A stretch of 64,000 bases of DNA from Novosphingobium sp. AP12 (GCF_000281975.1 NZ_AKKE01000009.1:124001-188000), one strand, 5' to 3'; positions 1 to 9,456 are shown, counted from the first letter of the stretch. Program-made: numbers and translations. Notes: generated by a model from the sequence alone, not told the origin.

Positions 1-2
1 CG

Positions 3-2540
3 CCCGGCCCGATCGCCGCTCAGGACTGGTTCCTGCGCGAAGTGCAGGGCGCTCTGAAGCGCATCGGACCGGACCGCATCGTCGTCGCGCTGGGCAGCTA
101 CGCTTACGACTGGCACGGCGATGAGACCGACGCGCTCTCGATCGAGGATGCCTGGCTTGCCGCGCACGACAGCAGCGCGCCGGTGTCGTTCGACGCCGCC
201 AGCGGCAACGCAGGGTTCGCCTACGACGACGGCGACGGCAAGGACAGCCAGCACCACACGATCTGGATGCTCGATGCCGCCGCCAACTGGAACGAGCTGG
301 CCGCTCTGCGGCGCCTGGGCATCCAGGACATGGCGATGTGGCGCCTCGGCACCGAGGACTCGGGCTTCTGGGCCGACCTCGACGCCTTCCGCAAGGGCGG
401 CACGCCCGACCTCTCCACGCCCAAGACGGCGGGCAGCGCCGACGTCGAGGGTTCGGGCGAAATCCTGCGCATCACCGCCACCCCGCGCGACGGGCATCGC
501 AACATCCGCTTCGACGCCGAAGGCATGATCCGTGACGAGCAGTACCAGTCGCTCCCCACGCCCTACGTCGTCCAGCGGGCAGGGGGTTCCAATCCCAAGG
601 TCCTGGCGCTGACCTTCGATGACGGCCCCGATCCCACCTGGACGCCGAAGATCCTCGCCGAACTGGAAGCCGCGCACGTGCCCGCCACGTTCTTCGTGAT
701 CGGCGAGAACGCGCTCGGCAGCCCCGGCCTGCTCAAGCGCATCGTCGCCGACGGGGACGAACTGGGCAATCACACCTACACCCACCCCAACCTCGCCAAC
801 GCCGGTCCCAAGCAGACCCGGCTCGAGCTGAACGCCACCCAGCGCCTCGTCGAAGCCTATACAGGGCGGAGCATGACGCTGTTTCGCGCACCCTATTTCG
901 GGGATGCCGAGCCGACCACGCCCGATGAACTCGGCCCGGCGCTGGAGGCGCAGAAGGCTGGCTACACGGTGGTCGGCCTCCACGTCGATCCCAACGACTG
1001 GCAGCGGCCCGGCACCGACGCGATCGTCCAGCAGGTGCTCGACCAGGTCCACGGCGCGTCCCCGACCAACGCGACCAATGTGGTTCTGCTGCACGACGGC
1101 GGCGGCGAGCGGTCGGAGACGGTGGCGGCGCTGCCGCGCATCATCTCGGCGCTGAAGGGCGAGGGATACAGCTTCGTCACCGCCTCGCAGCTGGTGGGCA
1201 TCCCGCAGGCACGGGCGATGCCGGCGATCTCCACTCCGGACCTCGCCGCCGTGCGCGTCGACGTGACCGCCTTCATCGTGATGATGGTGCTTGCCACGAT
1301 CCTGACCTGGCTTTTCTACGTCGCCATCTCGCTGGGCATGGCGCGCGCCGTCATCATGGCCGCCCTCGCCTGGTTCCAGAGCCGCCGCAAGCGCGCCGAG
1401 CCGCCGCATTTCGAACCGACCGTCTCGGTCATCATCCCGGCGTTCAACGAGGAGCGCGTGATCGCCGGCTCGGTGGCGCGAGTGCTGGCGAGCGACTACC
1501 CGGCGCTTCAGGTCATCGTTGCCGACGACGGATCGAAGGACGCCACCAGCACCATCGTGCGCGAGATCTTCGGCAACGACCCGCGCGTCACGCTGCTGAC
1601 CCTGCGCAACGGCGGCAAGGCGGCTGCCCTCAACCGCGCGCTGAAGGAGGCCACCGGCGAGGTCGTCATCGCGCTCGACGCCGACACCCAGTTCGAGCCC
1701 GAGACGATCCGCCGCCTGACCCGCTGGTTCGCCGATCCGGCACTCGGCGCGGTCGCTGGCGACGCGCGCGTCGGCAACCGGGTCAATCTCGTCACGCGCT
1801 GGCAGGCGGTGGAATACATCACCGCGCAGAACCTGGAGCGGCGCGCGCTCGCCGGTTTCGATGCGATCACCGTGGTGCCCGGCGCCGTGGGCGCATGGCG
1901 CCGCGCCGCGCTCGATTCGGTTGGCGGCTATCCCGAGGACACGCTGGCCGAGGACCAGGACCTGACGATCGCGATCCAGCGGCACGGCTGGCGCGTCACT
2001 TACGATCCGCGCGCGGTGGCCTGGACCGAGGCGCCCGAGAGCTTCGCCGCGCTCGCCAAGCAGCGCTACCGGTGGGCCTTCGGCACATTGCAGTGCCTGT
2101 GGAAGCATCGCGCGGTGATCGCCCGCCGCCAGCCTTCCGGGCTCGGCCTCGTCGGCCTGCCGCAGGCGTGGCTGTTCCAGATCGCCTTTGCCGCGATCTC
2201 GCCGCTGATCGACCTGGCGCTGGTGCTCTCGATCCTCGGCACTGCGGTGCGGGTCTCGGCGCATGGCTGGGCCCAGACGCGCGGCGACGTCGGCATGATG
2301 GCAGCCTACTGGATCGCTTTTACCGCCATCGATGTGGCCTGCGGCTGGGTAGCCTACCGGCTTGACGGCCACCGGGTCCGCTATCCGGCGCACCTGCTGG
2401 TCGCACAGCGGCTCGTCTACCGCCAGATCATGTACTGGGTAGTCGTGCGCGCGATCGCTTCCGCGGTTGCTGGATGGGTCGTTGGCTGGGGCAAGCTGGA
2501 GCGGACCGGCAGCGTAGCTTCTCCTGCGATGGCGCCGTGA
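3..2540 (+). CDS. GH18-like / polysaccharide deacetylase / family 2 glycosyltransferase fusion protein (5' truncated by window)
   Basis: The reading frame is open from the first complete codon (position 3), so the true start lies upstream; a GTG at 42 is only the first in-window start codon. 845 residues are visible. The first ~160 resemble the C-terminal part of a GH18 (chitinase-like) domain. A NodB polysaccharide deacetylase domain follows, with TFDDGP near nt 611-630 and GNHTYTHPN near 766-790. A membrane segment lies near nt 1260-1350, then a GT2 domain with VSVIIPAFNE, DDG, ALDAD, EDQDL and QRYRW, the signature of processive synthases such as PgaC, NodC or IcaA. C-terminal membrane segments follow. 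The protein probably polymerises and deacetylates a GlcNAc-type exopolysaccharide at the inner membrane. The catalytic motifs look intact; the product is inferred. Confidence 0.9.
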   Translation, partial: PGPIAAQDWFLREVQGALKRIGPDRIVVALGSYAYDWHGDETDALSIEDAWLAAHDSSAPVSFDAASGNAGFAYDDGDGKDSQHHTIWMLDAAANWNELAALRRLGIQDMAMWRLGTEDSGFWADLDAFRKGGTPDLSTPKTAGSADVEGSGEILRITATPRDGHRNIRFDAEGMIRDEQYQSLPTPYVVQRAGGSNPKVLALTFDDGPDPTWTPKILAELEAAHVPATFFVIGENALGSPGLLKRIVADGDELGNHTYTHPNLANAGPKQTRLELNATQRLVEAYTGRSMTLFRAPYFGDAEPTTPDELGPALEAQKAGYTVVGLHVDPNDWQRPGTDAIVQQVLDQVHGASPTNATNVVLLHDGGGERSETVAALPRIISALKGEGYSFVTASQLVGIPQARAMPAISTPDLAAVRVDVTAFIVMMVLATILTWLFYVAISLGMARAVIMAALAWFQSRRKRAEPPHFEPTVSVIIPAFNEERVIAGSVARVLASDYPALQVIVADDGSKDATSTIVREIFGNDPRVTLLTLRNGGKAAALNRALKEATGEVVIALDADTQFEPETIRRLTRWFADPALGAVAGDARVGNRVNLVTRWQAVEYITAQNLERRALAGFDAITVVPGAVGAWRRAALDSVGGYPEDTLAEDQDLTIAIQRHGWRVTYDPRAVAWTEAPESFAALAKQRYRWAFGTLQCLWKHRAVIARRQPSGLGLVGLPQAWLFQIAFAAISPLIDLALVLSILGTAVRVSAHGWAQTRGDVGMMAAYWIAFTAIDVACGWVAYRLDGHRVRYPAHLLVAQRLVYRQIMYWVVVRAIASAVAGWVVGWGKLERTGSVASPAMAP

Positions 2541-2574
2541 CGCCGGCTCGCAGCAAGGACTTTACTCTGAACGC

Positions 2575-3252
2575 CTACTGTTTCCTGGCAAACAGAGTCT
2601 TCCACCTTGCATCCAGCTTGGCCTGGGCGCCTGCGCTGCTCGCCCGGGACACCAGCGAGACGCCGCGCAAAGCAACGCTGTGGCCTGCGAGCCATCGGCC
2701 GGAGATGCTGTAGCCGATATCGTAAAGCGCGATGTCCTCATGGCCCCGGCCATCGACCAGGAAGCGAGTCGTGACCACGACGGGCAGCCGCTCGTCACCG
2801 CGGCTGTCGTCGGGCAGCCTGGCAGCATTGCGCGCCTTTTTCAGCGGACCCTCGAACCAAGCGGCTTCGATCCGGGGCTCGCCGGTAGTCTCCGCCGGCG
2901 CGACGCCCAGCGCCGTCGGGAACCTCACCGTCTGGCTCTGCACCGACTGTTCTTCCGAGGCCGGCTTCAGCACCAGCTGTCGTTCCCCGGAACCGGTTGC
3001 GACGAGGACCAGTGTCGCTGCGCGGGCCGAAGCCTCCTGCGCATCGGCCTGCTTTACTGCCTCGCTGTCGCTGCGCTCGCTCCAGTTGTTCCACAGGGTC
3101 AGTCCGGAGATGACGACGGCAACCACAGCCAGCACTTCGCCGAGCGTGACCCATCGGCGCCGAACCGCCGCGATTTCCGCCGCTTGCGCGTCGGCGCGCG
3201 CGTCTGCTTTCGCCTGCGCCTTTGCGTCGGGTTGGTCGAGACTCTCACTCAT
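2575..3252 (-). CDS. Hypothetical single-pass membrane protein
   Basis: 225 residues with no family I recognise. The first 30 residues are hydrophilic and rich in Ala, Asp and Lys (probably helical). One membrane segment follows around residues 36-55 (VTLGEVLAVVAVVISGLTLW), then a soluble C-terminal domain of ~170 residues. That topology suggests the C-terminal domain is periplasmic. The gene is downstream of the GntR-family regulator on the same strand but separated by ~95 bp containing a hairpin, so it is probably its own unit. It converges on the polysaccharide gene to its left, with about 34 bp between the stop codons. No function is assigned. Confidence 0.75.
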   Translation of the reverse strand: MSESLDQPDAKAQAKADARADAQAAEIAAVRRRWVTLGEVLAVVAVVISGLTLWNNWSERSDSEAVKQADAQEASARAATLVLVATGSGERQLVLKPASEEQSVQSQTVRFPTALGVAPAETTGEPRIEAAWFEGPLKKARNAARLPDDSRGDERLPVVVTTRFLVDGRGHEDIALYDIGYSISGRWLAGHSVALRGVSLVSRASSAGAQAKLDARWKTLFARKQ

Positions 3253-3312
3253 GCAGGTGTTTCATCATCCGCACCCCTCGCCGTCAAGTGACAGGGACTA
3301 GCGGATTGCCGG

Positions 3313-3331
3313 CGCAGGCTCCAGTCCTGCG
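3313..3331 (-). terminator. Possible terminator hairpin after the gntR-type gene
   Basis: An inverted repeat CGCAGG / CCTGCG with a 7-nt loop lies just downstream of the stop of the GntR regulator. There is no T-tract, so only weak support for an intrinsic terminator. Confidence 0.3.
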
Positions 3332-3346
3332 TGCTGGCGGCCACTG

Positions 3347-4075
3347 TCAGACTTCGTTGAGCTCCGTGACGAATTCATAACGGTCGCCCCGATAGACCGA
3401 GCGCGTGAATTCAACGATGCGGCCGTCCGGCACGCGGGTGCGGCGATCGATCCTCAGGACTTCGGAGTTCTGCGCCACGCTCAGAATTCCCGCCTCGGTC
3501 GGAGTTGCCAGCGAGGCTCGGACGCGCTGGGTGCCCGAGGTTGGGCGAAACCCGTGCTTTTCCAACGCTTGATAGAGCGAATCTCCCAGGCTTTCGAGGT
3601 CCGGCATGAAGATGGCGGGGATCACCGCATGCTCTATCGCCAGCGGTTCGCCGCCGGCCAGGCGGACGCGCCCAAGGCGCGCAACCTTTGCAGTGGGGGA
3701 GACGTCCAGCGCGGTGGCTTCCTCCTCGGTCGGCTGCGCGTAGGACTTGTAGATCCACACTACCCCCGGGTCCTCCCCACGCGAGCGGGTGTCGTCGCTG
3801 AAGCTGCTGAGCTTGGCGCCGGGCGCCTCGATCCGCCGGGCGACGAACGTGCCGGAACCCTGCCGGCGGATCAGTACGCCTTCCTCGATCAGTTGCTCGA
3901 TGCCCTTGCGCACGGTGACGCGCGACAGGCCCGCCATCTCGCTGAGATCGCGCTCGGAAGGAAGCGCGCTGCCCGGATCGATGCCGCCGCTGCTGATGTG
4001 TTCGCGCAAGGATCGGGCGAGCTGCAGGTAGAGCGGCGTCCCCTCGTCGCTTCGCGTCCAGGCAATGTCGCGCAT
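3347..4075 (-). CDS. GntR/HutC-family transcriptional regulator (amino-sugar regulator, NagR/NagQ-like)
   Basis: 242 residues, the usual size of the HutC subfamily. The N-terminal ~75 residues form the winged helix: TPLYLQLARSLREHISSGG, then ALPSERDLSEMAGLSRVTVR, ending with a QGSGTFV wing. The remainder is a UTRA ligand-binding domain, including the EFTRSVYRGDRYEF C-terminal motif. The gene is the last of a minus-strand operon (symporter, murQ, regulator) and starts 6 nt after the murQ stop. In this family NagR, NagQ and DasR respond to GlcNAc-6-P or GlcN-6-P. Given the neighbours, the inferred role is control of MurNAc/GlcNAc catabolism. A dyad resembling such operators lies upstream of the TonB receptor (9586-9598). 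Confidence 0.9.
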   Translation of the reverse strand: MRDIAWTRSDEGTPLYLQLARSLREHISSGGIDPGSALPSERDLSEMAGLSRVTVRKGIEQLIEEGVLIRRQGSGTFVARRIEAPGAKLSSFSDDTRSRGEDPGVVWIYKSYAQPTEEEATALDVSPTAKVARLGRVRLAGGEPLAIEHAVIPAIFMPDLESLGDSLYQALEKHGFRPTSGTQRVRASLATPTEAGILSVAQNSEVLRIDRRTRVPDGRIVEFTRSVYRGDRYEFVTELNEV

Positions 4076-4081
4076 CCTAGC

Positions 4082-4972
4082 TCAATCCCGTCTTTTCAGA
4101 ACCTGCATGACTTCGCGCAGACTGCCCCCGTTTGCCTCCAGGAGCGCTCGGCCTTCCTCGGCCGGGACGCCCATGGCGACGATCACGCCAAGCCGGATTT
4201 CGCTGTCCGCCGCCTCGAGCGCCCGGGCCGCCACCTCGGCGTCTACCCCGGCGATATCCTGAACCATGCTGCGCCCGCGTTGCAAGAGCTTCGCATTGGA
4301 TATGCGCATGGCGACCATCCGGCCCTCGTAGACCAGCCCCCGGCGGATCATGATCGCGGTGGACAGCAGGTTGAGCGCCGCCTTCTGCGCGGTGCCCGCC
4401 TTCATGCGGGTCGATCCGGCGACGACTTCGCTGCCCGTCACGGCGACGACGGCGTGCTCGGCCTTCTCGGCCAGCGGCGAGCCGGGATTGTTGGCGATAC
4501 CGATGGTCAGCGCGCCCGCCGCGCGAGCCTGCTCGATCGCGGCGAGCGTGTAAGGCGTGCGGCCGCTGGCGGCGACGCCGATGACCACGTCCGAGGGGCT
4601 GATGCCATGACCGATGATCTCGGTGCGGCCGGCCTCGACGTCGTCCTCCGCGCCTTCGTAGGCTTCGGTCAGGGCGCCGATGCCACCGGCCATCAGGAAG
4701 ACCATGCGGTCCATCGGCCAACCGAAGGTCGGGTACAGTTCGGTCCCGTCCTGAACGGCGAGGCGGCCCGAGGTGCCCGCACCGACGAAGACGAGGCGGC
4801 CGGTCTCGCCGAGGTGCGCGGCGGCGGCCTCGGCCGCGCGGGCGATCGCCTTCGTCTGCGACTGGATCGCGGCGATGGCGGCCATCTGACCCTCGAGCAT
4901 CGCTTCCACGGCCAATTCGGTCGGCCAGAGGTCGAGGTCGAGGTAGCGGGCGTCGAGTGCTTCAGTATTCAT
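4082..4972 (-). CDS. murQ: N-acetylmuramic acid 6-phosphate etherase MurQ
   Basis: 296 residues, the standard MurQ length. A SIS domain occupies about residues 50-230, with the VGAGTSGRLAVQDGTELYPTF segment (split here as VGAGTSGRLAVQDG and TELYPTF) and the family signature KAGTAQKAALNLLST. The enzyme cleaves the D-lactyl ether of MurNAc-6-P to give GlcNAc-6-P and D-lactate in the cytoplasm. It sits between the symporter (16 nt upstream) and the GntR gene (6 nt downstream), so the three are cotranscribed. The D-lactate product fits the respiratory D-lactate dehydrogenase encoded at 14963-16675, and the substrate fits AnmK at 9591-10694. The start ATG at 4972 gives the usual MNTEALDARYLDLDLWPT N-terminus. 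Confidence 0.96.
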   Translation of the reverse strand: MNTEALDARYLDLDLWPTELAVEAMLEGQMAAIAAIQSQTKAIARAAEAAAAHLGETGRLVFVGAGTSGRLAVQDGTELYPTFGWPMDRMVFLMAGGIGALTEAYEGAEDDVEAGRTEIIGHGISPSDVVIGVAASGRTPYTLAAIEQARAAGALTIGIANNPGSPLAEKAEHAVVAVTGSEVVAGSTRMKAGTAQKAALNLLSTAIMIRRGLVYEGRMVAMRISNAKLLQRGRSMVQDIAGVDAEVAARALEAADSEIRLGVIVAMGVPAEEGRALLEANGGSLREVMQVLKRRD

Positions 4973-4988
4973 GATATTTTCCGGTCAC

Positions 4989-6578
4989 TCAATTTTTGGC
5001 CGAGACCATCAGCTTACCCGAACCGGCCGGCGCGGCGCAGACCACGAAGGCCACCACGGTGCCGATGCAAAGCTGGAAGGGGAAGGACAGTCCGTTGAGG
5101 AACGTCGGCAGGCCGATGGCGTGGGCGATCCCCGGCTGCAGCAGCAGGATGGTCGCGAAGCCGATCAGCAGCGATGCGATGACCGAACCGGTCGTTCCGC
5201 GCCCGGTGAACAGCGCGGTGAAGTAGACACCCAGCAGGCCGGCGTAAGTGAACACCATCACCTGCAACGCGAACTCCAGCAGGCCCATGCTCGAATAGCG
5301 CTGCCAGTAGAACGAGACGATCGCCATCAGGAACATCGCGAAACCGATCACGCCCATGCCGGCGCGCCCGGCCTGAACATAGTGGTGCTCGGGCACGGTT
5401 TCGCGTGCCATCGCGCCGCGCTTCTCGCGCCAGGGGCGGTAAAAGTCCTGGACCAGCACCGAGGACATCGCGTTCAGCGCCGAGTTGGTGGTCGCCACCG
5501 CCGCCGCGCAGATGCCCACGGTCACGAGGCCGCGCAGCCCGCCGGGCAGCTGGGTGAGGATGTAGTGCATGAAGATGCTGATCTTCTCGCCGCCGAACTG
5601 GTTGCCCGCGGCGGCGGTGGTGCCGCCCATGAGGTCGGGCCGGTCATAGAAGACGTAGAGCAGCAGGCCGATGACGATGAACATGCCCACCACCGGCACC
5701 GTCGCCAGCACAGAGAGGTAGAGGCTGCGCGCGCCGGTCTTGGCGTCCTTGCACGAGAGCAGGCGCTGCGTGGTGTCCTGATCCATGCCGGCGTTAGCGA
5801 TGTAGAGCAGGGCGAGGCCGGTGACGATTGCCAGCATCGAGAACGGGCGCGACAGGTCGAACGAGAAGTCGAACACCTTAAGCTTGTCGATGCCCTCGGG
5901 CGTGTTCGAGAGGCCGGCGATGATCTGGTCGGTCGAGGCCGGGATCGACATGCGCAGGAACACCAGGACCGCGATCGCCGAGCCGAGATAGACGACGAAC
6001 TGGATGAGGTCGTTCCAGAGAACCGACTTGAGGCCGCCGACGAACGTGAACATCACGCTCGCCACCACCAGCACGGCCGCCGCGATCATGATGCCCTGCG
6101 CCTCGACAGTGCCGGTGATGACCATGGCGAGCGCGATGGCGGCCAGATAAACACGCGCGCCGCCCGCGAAGACGCGGCCGACGAGGAACATGCCGCCCGC
6201 CCAGCGCGTCGCCTTCTCGCTGAAGCGCAGGGTCAGCAGCTCGTAGGCGGTCGTCGCCTTGATGGCGTAGAAGCGCGGGATCATGACGTGGGCAACGAAG
6301 ATCGCGCCCATCAGCCCGCCGATGTTGCCGCTGAGGTACGTGAGGTCGCCGTGGTAGCCGTAGTCCGGCCCGCCGAGGAAAGTCGCCGCCGACTGTGTTG
6401 CCGAAAGTACCGAGATCGCCGCCAGCCAGGCCGGGACGTTGCCGCCCGCCAGGAAGTAGTCGTTCGCGGTTTCGGTCTTGCGCGGCGTGAAGATCCAGCC
6501 CCCGGCAAGGAGCAGCAGGAGATAGGCGGCGATAACCAGCCAGTCCGCCATCGAGAACGGCAGCATCATCGAACTCAT
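4989..6578 (-). CDS. Sodium:solute symporter (SSS family), probable amino-sugar uptake
   Basis: 529 residues, largely hydrophobic, with about 13 membrane segments typical of the SSS/SLC5 family. It begins at the first segment (WLVIAAYLLLLLAGGWIF) and includes the DYFLAGGNVPAWLAAIS motif characteristic of SSS transporters. It is the first gene of the symporter-murQ-gntR operon. Such symporters are found with GlcNAc/MurNAc catabolic genes, so uptake of MurNAc, anhydro-MurNAc or GlcNAc across the inner membrane is inferred from context only. A GGAG lies directly before the ATG at 6578, which could mean that translation really begins at the internal ATG at 6569, nine bases on. Confidence 0.92.
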   Translation of the reverse strand: MSSMMLPFSMADWLVIAAYLLLLLAGGWIFTPRKTETANDYFLAGGNVPAWLAAISVLSATQSAATFLGGPDYGYHGDLTYLSGNIGGLMGAIFVAHVMIPRFYAIKATTAYELLTLRFSEKATRWAGGMFLVGRVFAGGARVYLAAIALAMVITGTVEAQGIMIAAAVLVVASVMFTFVGGLKSVLWNDLIQFVVYLGSAIAVLVFLRMSIPASTDQIIAGLSNTPEGIDKLKVFDFSFDLSRPFSMLAIVTGLALLYIANAGMDQDTTQRLLSCKDAKTGARSLYLSVLATVPVVGMFIVIGLLLYVFYDRPDLMGGTTAAAGNQFGGEKISIFMHYILTQLPGGLRGLVTVGICAAAVATTNSALNAMSSVLVQDFYRPWREKRGAMARETVPEHHYVQAGRAGMGVIGFAMFLMAIVSFYWQRYSSMGLLEFALQVMVFTYAGLLGVYFTALFTGRGTTGSVIASLLIGFATILLLQPGIAHAIGLPTFLNGLSFPFQLCIGTVVAFVVCAAPAGSGKLMVSAKN

Positions 6579-6606
6579 CTCCGGTCAGTCACGGCCAAGG
6601 TCCATC

Positions 6607-6627
6607 CGATCAAATCGTCCGTGATCG
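6607..6627. promoter_or_regulatory. Inverted repeat in the symporter promoter region
   Basis: CGATCA and TGATCG, separated by 9 nt, lie about 30-50 nt upstream of the symporter start. The placement is suitable for an operator of the symporter-murQ-gntR operon, but it does not match the TGGT-type dyad upstream of the TonB receptor, so the assignment is weak. Confidence 0.3.
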
Positions 6628-6654
6628 GGACAGGTTCTCGTCGTGCTCATGCCT

Positions 6655-6706
6655 CAAAATAAGAAGCGAGCGCCCGGCCGTCGGAGGAGGATGACGGCCG
6701 GGCGCT
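6655..6706 (-). terminator. Rho-independent terminator of the TonB receptor gene
   Basis: A perfect 14-bp stem (AGCGCCCGGCCGTC at 6669-6682 with GACGGCCGGGCGCT at 6693-6706) and a 10-nt loop, read on the minus strand 18 nt after the receptor stop codon. It is followed by the T-rich TTCTTATTTT. It separates the receptor transcript from the symporter operon. Confidence 0.85.
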
Positions 6707-6723
6707 GCGCAGGGGTGACGTCC

Positions 6724-9456
6724 TCAGATGTGCGCGGTCAGCGAGAAGCCGAACGTGCGTCCGAGGATATCGTACGTGTCGGGGAAGGTGTTGAACACGC
6801 CTCCGGTCGACACGCGGGGGGGATTCTTGTCGAACAGGTTGTAGACGCCGGCGGTCATCGTGACGGTATCGGTGAAGTCGTAGGACGCCGACAGGTCGAA
6901 GGTGTTCTGCGCCGAGATCGTCTCGGTAGAACCGACCGTGCTGGACTTGACCTTGCCGATGCGCTGCCAGTCGAACTGGATCACGCCCTTGTCGAACAGC
7001 CAGCCCATGCCGACGGTGTGGCGGTAGTCGGGCTGCACCAGAGTGGTGCCGTCGCTCGAGCAGGTGGCGCCGAAGGTGCCCTTGCACTGGATCGCGGCGA
7101 CGGTGGAGTTCGCCTGGATCTTGTACGAGGTCACGATGTTGCCCTGGTAACTCAGGCGCAGGCCCGCGCCCGGCAGCCAGTCCTGGCGCAGCGTGTAGCT
7201 GGCCGAGATGTCCAGGCCGCGCTGCAGCAGGCGGCCCAGGTTCTGGTTGTTGACGTAGGCGTCTTTGAAGGTGCCGTCCGCGTTGCGCGTCACCAGGCCG
7301 CAGAGCGGGTTACCGGCGGTGGGATTGGTGATGTAGCAGCTGGTGATCGCCGCGATGGGCTGGATCACGCCGACCGCGCCGCGCAGGTCGAGCTCGTACC
7401 AGTCGACCGTGACGTTGAGGCCCGGCAGGAAGGTGGGGGTGATGACCACGCCGGCAGTCGTCGTGTAGCCGGTCTCCGGCTTGATCTCGGCATTGCCGCC
7501 GTAATAGTAGTTGCCGGTCAGGTAGCTGGCGGCGTTGGAGTTCGCCGAACCCACCGCCGGCGCCCCGAAGCGGGCGCACTGCGCGGCGTCGCCGGTCCCC
7601 AGCACGCACGGATCGCCGCCGTAGCGCGGCTTCAGGCGATCGACCGTAACGAGGTTGCTGAAAGGCAGCGAAGAGGTGCTGGCGGCGAACTCACCGAAGT
7701 TCGGGGTACGCAGCACGCGCTGGTAGGTGCCGCGCACGCGCAGGTTGCGGTCGACTTCCCAGTTGCCCTCGAGCTTCCAAGTGCCGTGCGTGCCGAACAT
7801 GTTGTAGTCCGACAGGCGGTAGGCGCCGCCGACATCCAGCTTGCGGATCAGCGGCAGGTCGGCGAGCACCGGGATCAGGATTTCGCCATAGATTTCCTTG
7901 ACGTCGAACGAGCCGCTGTAGGCCCCCTGCACGCCCTGGCGGTAGGTGTTGCCGGTGAGCAGCGCGGTGTCCTGGTCGATGCTGGCGGTCTCGCGGCGGT
8001 ACTCGGCGCCGATGGCGAAACCGATCGGGCCGGCGGGAAACGAGAACAGCTCTTCCAGTGTGCCGCTCAGGGTCGCCGCCGTGACGAACTGGTCGCGCTT
8101 GCGGTTGAAGCCGTTGATGTTGCTGCCAAGCGCGTTGGCCAGGCCATCCTGGTTCGGGCCGAAGATGTTTACCGTGTTGACGATCGAGGCGAAGTTGTTC
8201 GCGCCGGTCGGGCTGGTGACGAGGCCGTCACCGGTGATGAGCGTGTTCTCGGTCGAACGGCCGTACTGGGCATAGACGTTCCACTTGACCGCACTGGTCA
8301 GCGGACCGCGCAGGCCGGTCTGCAGCTGCAGCGTGTTGCGCTCGGTCTCGTAGTTGATGAGGCCCAATTCGGCGAGCGAGCGCGAGACGTTGACCTGCGC
8401 TGCGCCGTTGACGAAGGTCAGCTGATTGCGGATCGCGTCGGTGAGGAACGGATTGCTCTCGCTGATCGATACGGTGCGGTTGACCGAAGCCGGGGTGGCG
8501 CCGGGGGTGCCGGTCTCTTCGGTACGCGAATTGGTATACATGGCGCGGCCGTAGATTTCGACCTGCGGGGTGATCTCGTACTTGTAGAGCGCTGCGACGT
8601 TGATGCGCTTGAGCGGCGAGACCAGCGGGTAGCTGTCCGAGATGTTTGAGGTGGCCGACGGGTTGGTAGTGAACGCGCCGCTGTCGGTGAAGCCGAACTT
8701 GCGACCGCTCGCCACGTCGGTGAAGACGCCGCCGATGCTGGGTATGGTCTGGTTCGGGGTGGCCGCCCAGTCACGCTGGCCCGCGCGGATGAGGTCGCGC
8801 TGGGTGTAGTCCGCGGCGATCACGATGTTGCCGCGGTCGCCAAGGCCCGTGCCCATCATCAGCGAGCCGCCGTACTGCGCGCCGCCGTGCTCGGATAGGC
8901 GGCTCGTGGCGGTGCCGCGAATGCCGACGAACTCGTCGTTGAGCATGAAGTTGACCACGCCGGCGACCGCGTCGGCGCCGTAGACCGCCGCTGCGCCGCC
9001 GGTCAGGACGTCGACGCGCTTGATGAGCGAGGCGGGGATCGAGTTCACGTCGACCGAGTTGCGGAAGCTGAACGGCGCGGCGCGGGTGCCGTCGATAAGG
9101 ACGAGCGAGCGGCTTTGGCCGAAGTTGCGCAGTTCGAGCACCTGGGCGCCGAACGCGTCGCTACCCTGCGAACCCTGGCGAACGCCGCCGGAAAGCTGGG
9201 GAATCTTGGTCGAGAAGTCCTCGATGGTCAGCGCGGACTGGAGCTTGATCTGCTCCTCGCCGGTGGAGGCGACAGGGCTGCTGGAGGTGATGCCGGGCAA
9301 CGCGATGCGGGTGCCGGTGACGACGATGTCGCCGCCCTGGGCGGTATCGTCCGTGGTCGCCGAGTCAGGATTGGTCTGGGCGTAGGCCGCGATCGGCGCC
9401 TGTGCCAGAGCTATGGCGAGAGCCGCCAGGGCCACCTGTCGATGTGACTTAACCAT
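6724..9456 (-). CDS. TonB-dependent receptor, probable amino-sugar oligosaccharide uptake
   Basis: 910 residues from the ATG at 9456. This start is preferred because it begins a clear signal peptide (MVKSHRQVALAALAIALAQA...AYAQ) with GAGG about 8 nt upstream; the frame is open further 5' but that part overlaps anmK and does not look like protein. After the signal come a TonB-box-like stretch (GGDIVVTGTRI) and a plug domain (residues ~60-180, with SLVLIDGTRAAPF and VDVLTGGAAAVYGADAVAGVVNF). The rest is a 22-strand-type barrel ending in aromatic-rich segments. It is an outer-membrane active transporter. Location between murQ/symporter and anmK suggests chitooligosaccharides or cell-wall saccharides as substrate. 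It has its own strong terminator. Confidence 0.93.
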   Translation of the reverse strand: MVKSHRQVALAALAIALAQAPIAAYAQTNPDSATTDDTAQGGDIVVTGTRIALPGITSSSPVASTGEEQIKLQSALTIEDFSTKIPQLSGGVRQGSQGSDAFGAQVLELRNFGQSRSLVLIDGTRAAPFSFRNSVDVNSIPASLIKRVDVLTGGAAAVYGADAVAGVVNFMLNDEFVGIRGTATSRLSEHGGAQYGGSLMMGTGLGDRGNIVIAADYTQRDLIRAGQRDWAATPNQTIPSIGGVFTDVASGRKFGFTDSGAFTTNPSATSNISDSYPLVSPLKRINVAALYKYEITPQVEIYGRAMYTNSRTEETGTPGATPASVNRTVSISESNPFLTDAIRNQLTFVNGAAQVNVSRSLAELGLINYETERNTLQLQTGLRGPLTSAVKWNVYAQYGRSTENTLITGDGLVTSPTGANNFASIVNTVNIFGPNQDGLANALGSNINGFNRKRDQFVTAATLSGTLEELFSFPAGPIGFAIGAEYRRETASIDQDTALLTGNTYRQGVQGAYSGSFDVKEIYGEILIPVLADLPLIRKLDVGGAYRLSDYNMFGTHGTWKLEGNWEVDRNLRVRGTYQRVLRTPNFGEFAASTSSLPFSNLVTVDRLKPRYGGDPCVLGTGDAAQCARFGAPAVGSANSNAASYLTGNYYYGGNAEIKPETGYTTTAGVVITPTFLPGLNVTVDWYELDLRGAVGVIQPIAAITSCYITNPTAGNPLCGLVTRNADGTFKDAYVNNQNLGRLLQRGLDISASYTLRQDWLPGAGLRLSYQGNIVTSYKIQANSTVAAIQCKGTFGATCSSDGTTLVQPDYRHTVGMGWLFDKGVIQFDWQRIGKVKSSTVGSTETISAQNTFDLSASYDFTDTVTMTAGVYNLFDKNPPRVSTGGVFNTFPDTYDILGRTFGFSLTAHI

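Noticed and set aside
4971-6662. 563-codon plus-strand frame opposite the symporter
   Set aside because: The symporter on the minus strand has proper membrane segments and an operon context; this frame is charged and repetitive.
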